Below, in pieces: positions 61,519-64,000 of a stretch of DNA of 64,000 nt. The number at the start of each line of letters is the position of its first letter. Positions within the stretch are counted from its first letter, which is position 1. The notes under the pieces were generated by a model. That model was not told the origin of the DNA. It made no database searches and saw nothing but the letters and a program-made list of their open reading frames with translations. The DNA is from Sphingomonas astaxanthinifaciens DSM 22298. Lineage in GTDB: Bacteria > Pseudomonadota > Alphaproteobacteria > Sphingomonadales > Sphingomonadaceae. Location of the stretch: positions 496,001-560,000 of the forward strand of contig NZ_JONN01000001.1 of assembly GCF_000711715.1 (NCBI RefSeq), in the 5' to 3' direction. The translations under genes were made by a program, and so were the position numbers.

Positions 61519-62703
61519 TCAGGAAGCCGTGGCGCGCGCCAGCTCTTCGTTCGTGATGACCTCGAGCCGGTCGGCCTCGGGAAATTCCTCTTCCACCCAG
61601 CGCCGCTCGATCGCCTTCAGCGTTCGCGCGACCACCGGCCCGGCGGCGAGTCCGCGCGCGATCAGCTGGCCGCCGCCGAGCGGAAGCCGCGGCGGGGTCC
61701 AGCCGATCAGTGCCTTCGCCTCCCGCGGCCGATCCGCAAGCAGCAGCCGGTCCTGTGCTTCCTCGGTCCCCAGCGCATAGGCCATGGCGCGCGGTGCGCC
61801 AACGCGGGCGGGGTCGGCCGCCGCAGCGAGGCGCTTGCGGGCCTTGTTGCTGAGCTTTAGCCGCGCCGCGATCTTCTCGGCCACCGCGACGTCGCGCGGG
61901 ATCAGCGCCGCGAGCCGGCGAAGTGCGGCAGGCGCGATTCCCGCCGCGCGCTCGGCCGCGACCAGTGCGGCGAGCCGCGCCTCGGCCCCGGCCGCGATCT
62001 CGGGAAGGACGGGCAGCAGCACGCCCTGCTCGAGCATCAGCCCGACCGTGGGCACGGGATCGGGCAGGCCGAGCAGCTTGAGCCACTCGTCGGCGATCCG
62101 CTCCCGCGACAGGGCCATGAGGTCGTTGGCGCGGGCGACGCAGGCGGCGAGGCCGGCGGGATCGGGCGCCTGCGCGAAGCGCGCGGTGAAGCGGAAGAAG
62201 CGCAGGATCCGCAGATGGTCCTCGGCGATTCGCTGGAGCGGCTCGCCGATGAACCGGACGCGCCGCGCCGCGAGGTCGTCGACCCCGCCGAAATAGTCGA
62301 ACAGCGCGCCGGTGGCGGGATCGAAGTAGAGCGCGTTGACGGTGAAATCGCGCCGCGCCGCATCCTCCTGCCAGTCGTCGGTAAAGGCCACGGTGGCGTG
62401 GCGGCCATCGGTGTCGAGGTCGGCACGGAGCGTGGTCACCTCGAGCGTCTCGCCATGGGCAAGCGCGGTCACCGTGCCGTGCGCGATCCCCGTGGGCACG
62501 GTGCGGATCTCGGCTGCGCCGCAGCGCCGCATCACCTCGTAGGGAGAGAGGGTGGTCGCAAGGTCGAGGTCGGCGACCGCCTCGCCGAGCAGCCCGTCGC
62601 GAACCGCGCCGCCGACCAGCCGCGCCTCGCCAGGCCCCAGCGCCGCGAGCAATGCCGCGACCCCCGGGCGGGCCGCCATCGCCTGGAGTGCGCTCAGGTC
62701 CAC
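61519..62703 (-). CDS. CCA-adding enzyme / poly(A) polymerase family tRNA nucleotidyltransferase
   Basis: A 394-residue class II nucleotidyltransferase starting at a GTG. RLVGGAVRDGLLGEAVADLDLAT holds the GG, RD and DxD motifs, RRDFTVNALYFDP is the RRD base-recognition motif, and GEPLQRIAEDHLRILRFFRF the neck motif. It builds or repairs the CCA end of tRNA. Several tRNA genes here encode CCA already, so the role is mainly repair. Its start overlaps the Nudix stop by 10 bases; last gene of a three-gene operon. Confidence 0.93.
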   Translation of the reverse strand: MDLSALQAMAARPGVAALLAALGPGEARLVGGAVRDGLLGEAVADLDLATTLSPYEVMRRCGAAEIRTVPTGIAHGTVTALAHGETLEVTTLRADLDTDGRHATVAFTDDWQEDAARRDFTVNALYFDPATGALFDYFGGVDDLAARRVRFIGEPLQRIAEDHLRILRFFRFTARFAQAPDPAGLAACVARANDLMALSRERIADEWLKLLGLPDPVPTVGLMLEQGVLLPVLPEIAAGAEARLAALVAAERAAGIAPAALRRLAALIPRDVAVAEKIAARLKLSNKARKRLAAAADPARVGAPRAMAYALGTEEAQDRLLLADRPREAKALIGWTPPRLPLGGGQLIARGLAAGPVVARTLKAIERRWVEEEFPEADRLEVITNEELARATAS

Positions 62704-63281
62704 GGGCCGAGCCGCTTCGAAAGATTGACCAGCATGGCCGCGGTGGCGCCCCAGATCCGGCGGCCTTCCCACGTTATTTCGTAATAGGTGCGCATTCGTC
62801 CCTTGAACTCGGCTTCGACCGCGCGCTGATTGGCGGGATCGAGGAGGAAGGCAAGCGGCGCCTCGAACCAGTCGGCGACTTCGGCCTCCTGCGGGATCAG
62901 CGAGAGGTCGGGCGCGATCTCGCCAAGCACCGGAACCACCGAATAGCCGGTGACGGTGCGATAGGGGTCGGCCGCCCCCCACAGCGAGACCGAGGCCGGC
63001 GGCAGGCCGATCTCCTCATGGGCCTCGCGCAGGGCCGCGGCTGCCACGTCGCGGTCGGTCGGGTCGATCCGCCCGCCGGGAAAGGCGATCTGCCCGGCGT
63101 GGGTCCGCAGATGTTCGCGCCGGACGGTCAGGATCACCCCGGGCTCGGCCCGCCGGGTGACCGCGACCAACACCGCGGCGGGGGTCAGCGGATGGCCCGG
63201 TTCCTCGAGGATGTCGCCGGGCAGGAGGTCGGGCGGCGGGGGAGCGGCAAGGGCGCGGCGGAGCCGGTCGGTCAGGCTCAC
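62694..63281 (-). CDS. Nudix hydrolase, CoA pyrophosphatase (NudL)-like
   Basis: A 195-residue enzyme starting at a GTG. The Nudix box is GGRIDPTDRDVAAAALREAHEEIGL with REAHEEIG the metal site; Asp replaces the first conserved Glu, a pattern common in the CoA/acyl-CoA pyrophosphatase branch (NudL/NUDT7), as is the preceding QIAFPGG. It probably hydrolyses CoA or another nucleotide diphosphate. The GTG overlaps the DUF1285 TGA by four bases. Confidence 0.9.
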   Translation of the reverse strand: MSLTDRLRRALAAPPPPDLLPGDILEEPGHPLTPAAVLVAVTRRAEPGVILTVRREHLRTHAGQIAFPGGRIDPTDRDVAAAALREAHEEIGLPPASVSLWGAADPYRTVTGYSVVPVLGEIAPDLSLIPQEAEVADWFEAPLAFLLDPANQRAVEAEFKGRMRTYYEITWEGRRIWGATAAMLVNLSKRLGPWT

Positions 63282-63826
63282 GAAGGACCCAGCGGGAAGA
63301 ACCGGCCGCCGCTCCAGACGCCCGGCGGGTCGGCGGCGAGCGCAAGCTCGGCAAGTTCGAAATAGACCGGCCGCTCGAAGCTCGCCTCGAGCCCGCCGCG
63401 CACCGCCACCAGCGGCAGCTCCTCGCGGACGGTGAGGGGGTGGTCGGGGCCCACCACCAGCGCCTCGCCGGTGTTGAGCTGGAGCGCGATCCGCTGCGCC
63501 TCGCCGCTGCCCTCGATCGTCATCGCCACCACGCGAAGGGCCGCGAAGTCGACGTCGATGTCGAGCTTTTCGGCCGGCGTGACGAGGACATGGGACCCGT
63601 CTTCCTCGCGCCTGAGGACGCTCGCGAACAGGCGAACCAGCGCCGCCCGCTCGATCGGCCTGCCCTCGTGCCACCAGCGGCCCTCGCGGTCGATCCGCAT
63701 GCCGCTGTGGCCGCAATGCCGGGGGTTCCAGCGCTCGACCGGCGGGCGGCGCTGCGCCGCCACCGCCGCCTCGATCTCGGCAAGTGACAGCCGGCTGATG
63801 TCGATCGGGGGATTGGTCTCGGGCAT
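63278..63826 (-). CDS. DUF1285 family protein
   Basis: A 182-residue cytoplasmic protein. ERWNPRHCGHSGMRIDREGRWWHEGRPIERAALVRLFASVLRREEDG is the DUF1285 signature, followed by ALVVGPDHPLTVREE and the YFELAELAL segment. Function is unknown; the family is commonly encoded next to Nudix and CCA-adding genes in alphaproteobacteria, as here. First gene of a three-gene operon with overlapping stops and starts, divergent from an SDR gene. Confidence 0.9.
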   Translation of the reverse strand: MPETNPPIDISRLSLAEIEAAVAAQRRPPVERWNPRHCGHSGMRIDREGRWWHEGRPIERAALVRLFASVLRREEDGSHVLVTPAEKLDIDVDFAALRVVAMTIEGSGEAQRIALQLNTGEALVVGPDHPLTVREELPLVAVRGGLEASFERPVYFELAELALAADPPGVWSGGRFFPLGPS

Positions 63827-63890
63827 AGGCGCTTGGGGCAGATGAGCCTCCCGCCTTGTTTCCGCAAGGCCCGCCGCTAGAGGCGAAAGG

Positions 63891-64000
63891 ATGACCAGGA
63901 CCGCCATCGTCACCGGCGCGGGCAAGCGTGTCGGCCGAGTCCTCGCCGAGGGACTGCTTGCCGACGGCTGGACCGTGGTCGCCCATGTCCGCCGCGAGAC
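63891..64000 (+). CDS. SDR family oxidoreductase, 3' end outside window
   Basis: The first 36 codons read MTRTAIVTGAGKRVGRVLAEG and on to VVAHVRRE. TGAGKRVGRVLAE is the nucleotide-binding motif (TGxGxxxG) of short-chain dehydrogenases, and the KRVGR form is typical of pteridine-reductase or FolM-like members. A gaggcgaaagg sequence precedes the ATG. The gene continues beyond the right edge. Confidence 0.8.
   Translation, partial: MTRTAIVTGAGKRVGRVLAEGLLADGWTVVAHVRRE

Noticed and set aside
1..64000. CRISPR arrays, rRNA operon, insertion sequences or prophage genes
   Set aside because: No regularly spaced repeats, no rRNA signatures, and no transposase, integrase or phage structural protein is seen in any frame.

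Overview
The window looks like a chromosomal segment of a high-GC alphaproteobacterium of the order Sphingomonadales (Sphingomonas-like). The basis is the very GC-rich coding bias, the run isoaspartate methyltransferase / TolC / PopZ-like DUF2497 / valS, a CckA-type hybrid kinase, a large TonB-dependent receptor, a LOV-HTH photoreceptor and outer-membrane barrels with proline-rich tails. Nothing suggests a plasmid or prophage. The genus is inferred; no 16S gene is present.

Layout. 1-4590: a visibly less GC-rich accessory block ending at the 3' end of a tRNA-Cys gene. It holds a left-truncated dGTPase, a small nucleotidyltransferase and a GHKL ATPase with a C-terminal PD-(D/E)XK nuclease motif, all on the plus strand. 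This looks like a three-gene anti-phage type operon and is the best candidate here for an undescribed system. 4591-19842: housekeeping genes (M16 peptidase, isoaspartate methyltransferase, tolC-like, DUF2497, S9 peptidase, valS, MATE pump, lipid kinase, hemB, GNAT, lipoprotein). 19843-21000: tRNA-Arg with a partial copy of its 3' end about 140 bp downstream, followed by two small unknown genes; probably a relic insertion. 21128-31564: coniferyl-aldehyde-type dehydrogenase, EamA exporter, RNase R, di-haem cytochrome c, FMN reductase, two small genes with ribosome-binding sites inside hairpins, dcd, dnaB and a glycosyltransferase.

31561-45949: metabolism, with a succinylglutamate-semialdehyde-type dehydrogenase, SelO, alpha/beta hydrolase, a Sco/PCuAC copper pair for cytochrome oxidase, a metabolite:H+ symporter, a thiolase/ferredoxin reductase/ferredoxin operon and NifU. 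A tightly overlapped four-gene operon follows (Baeyer-Villiger type monooxygenase, SDR, alpha/beta hydrolase, GMC oxidoreductase), divergent from a TonB receptor at 46061-49093. Together these could import a cyclic alcohol or ketone and open its ring. 49136-53050: a stand-alone OmpA peptidoglycan-binding domain beside a barrel protein with a proline/cysteine tail, small conserved proteins, smpB and DUF2062. 53067-61313: M13 peptidase, cckA, a single-domain response regulator, an L,D-transpeptidase, a second barrel with the same tail, and a divergent LOV-HTH blue-light regulator. 61519-63826: CCA-adding enzyme, Nudix hydrolase and DUF1285 in one overlapping operon; the window ends inside a divergent SDR gene.

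Most neighbouring genes overlap or nearly touch, so real intergenic space is small. Where it exists it holds palindromic repeats (10409-10492, 12602-12672), clear intrinsic terminators, an exact DnaA box ahead of dnaB and an operator-like palindrome ahead of the methyltransferase gene.
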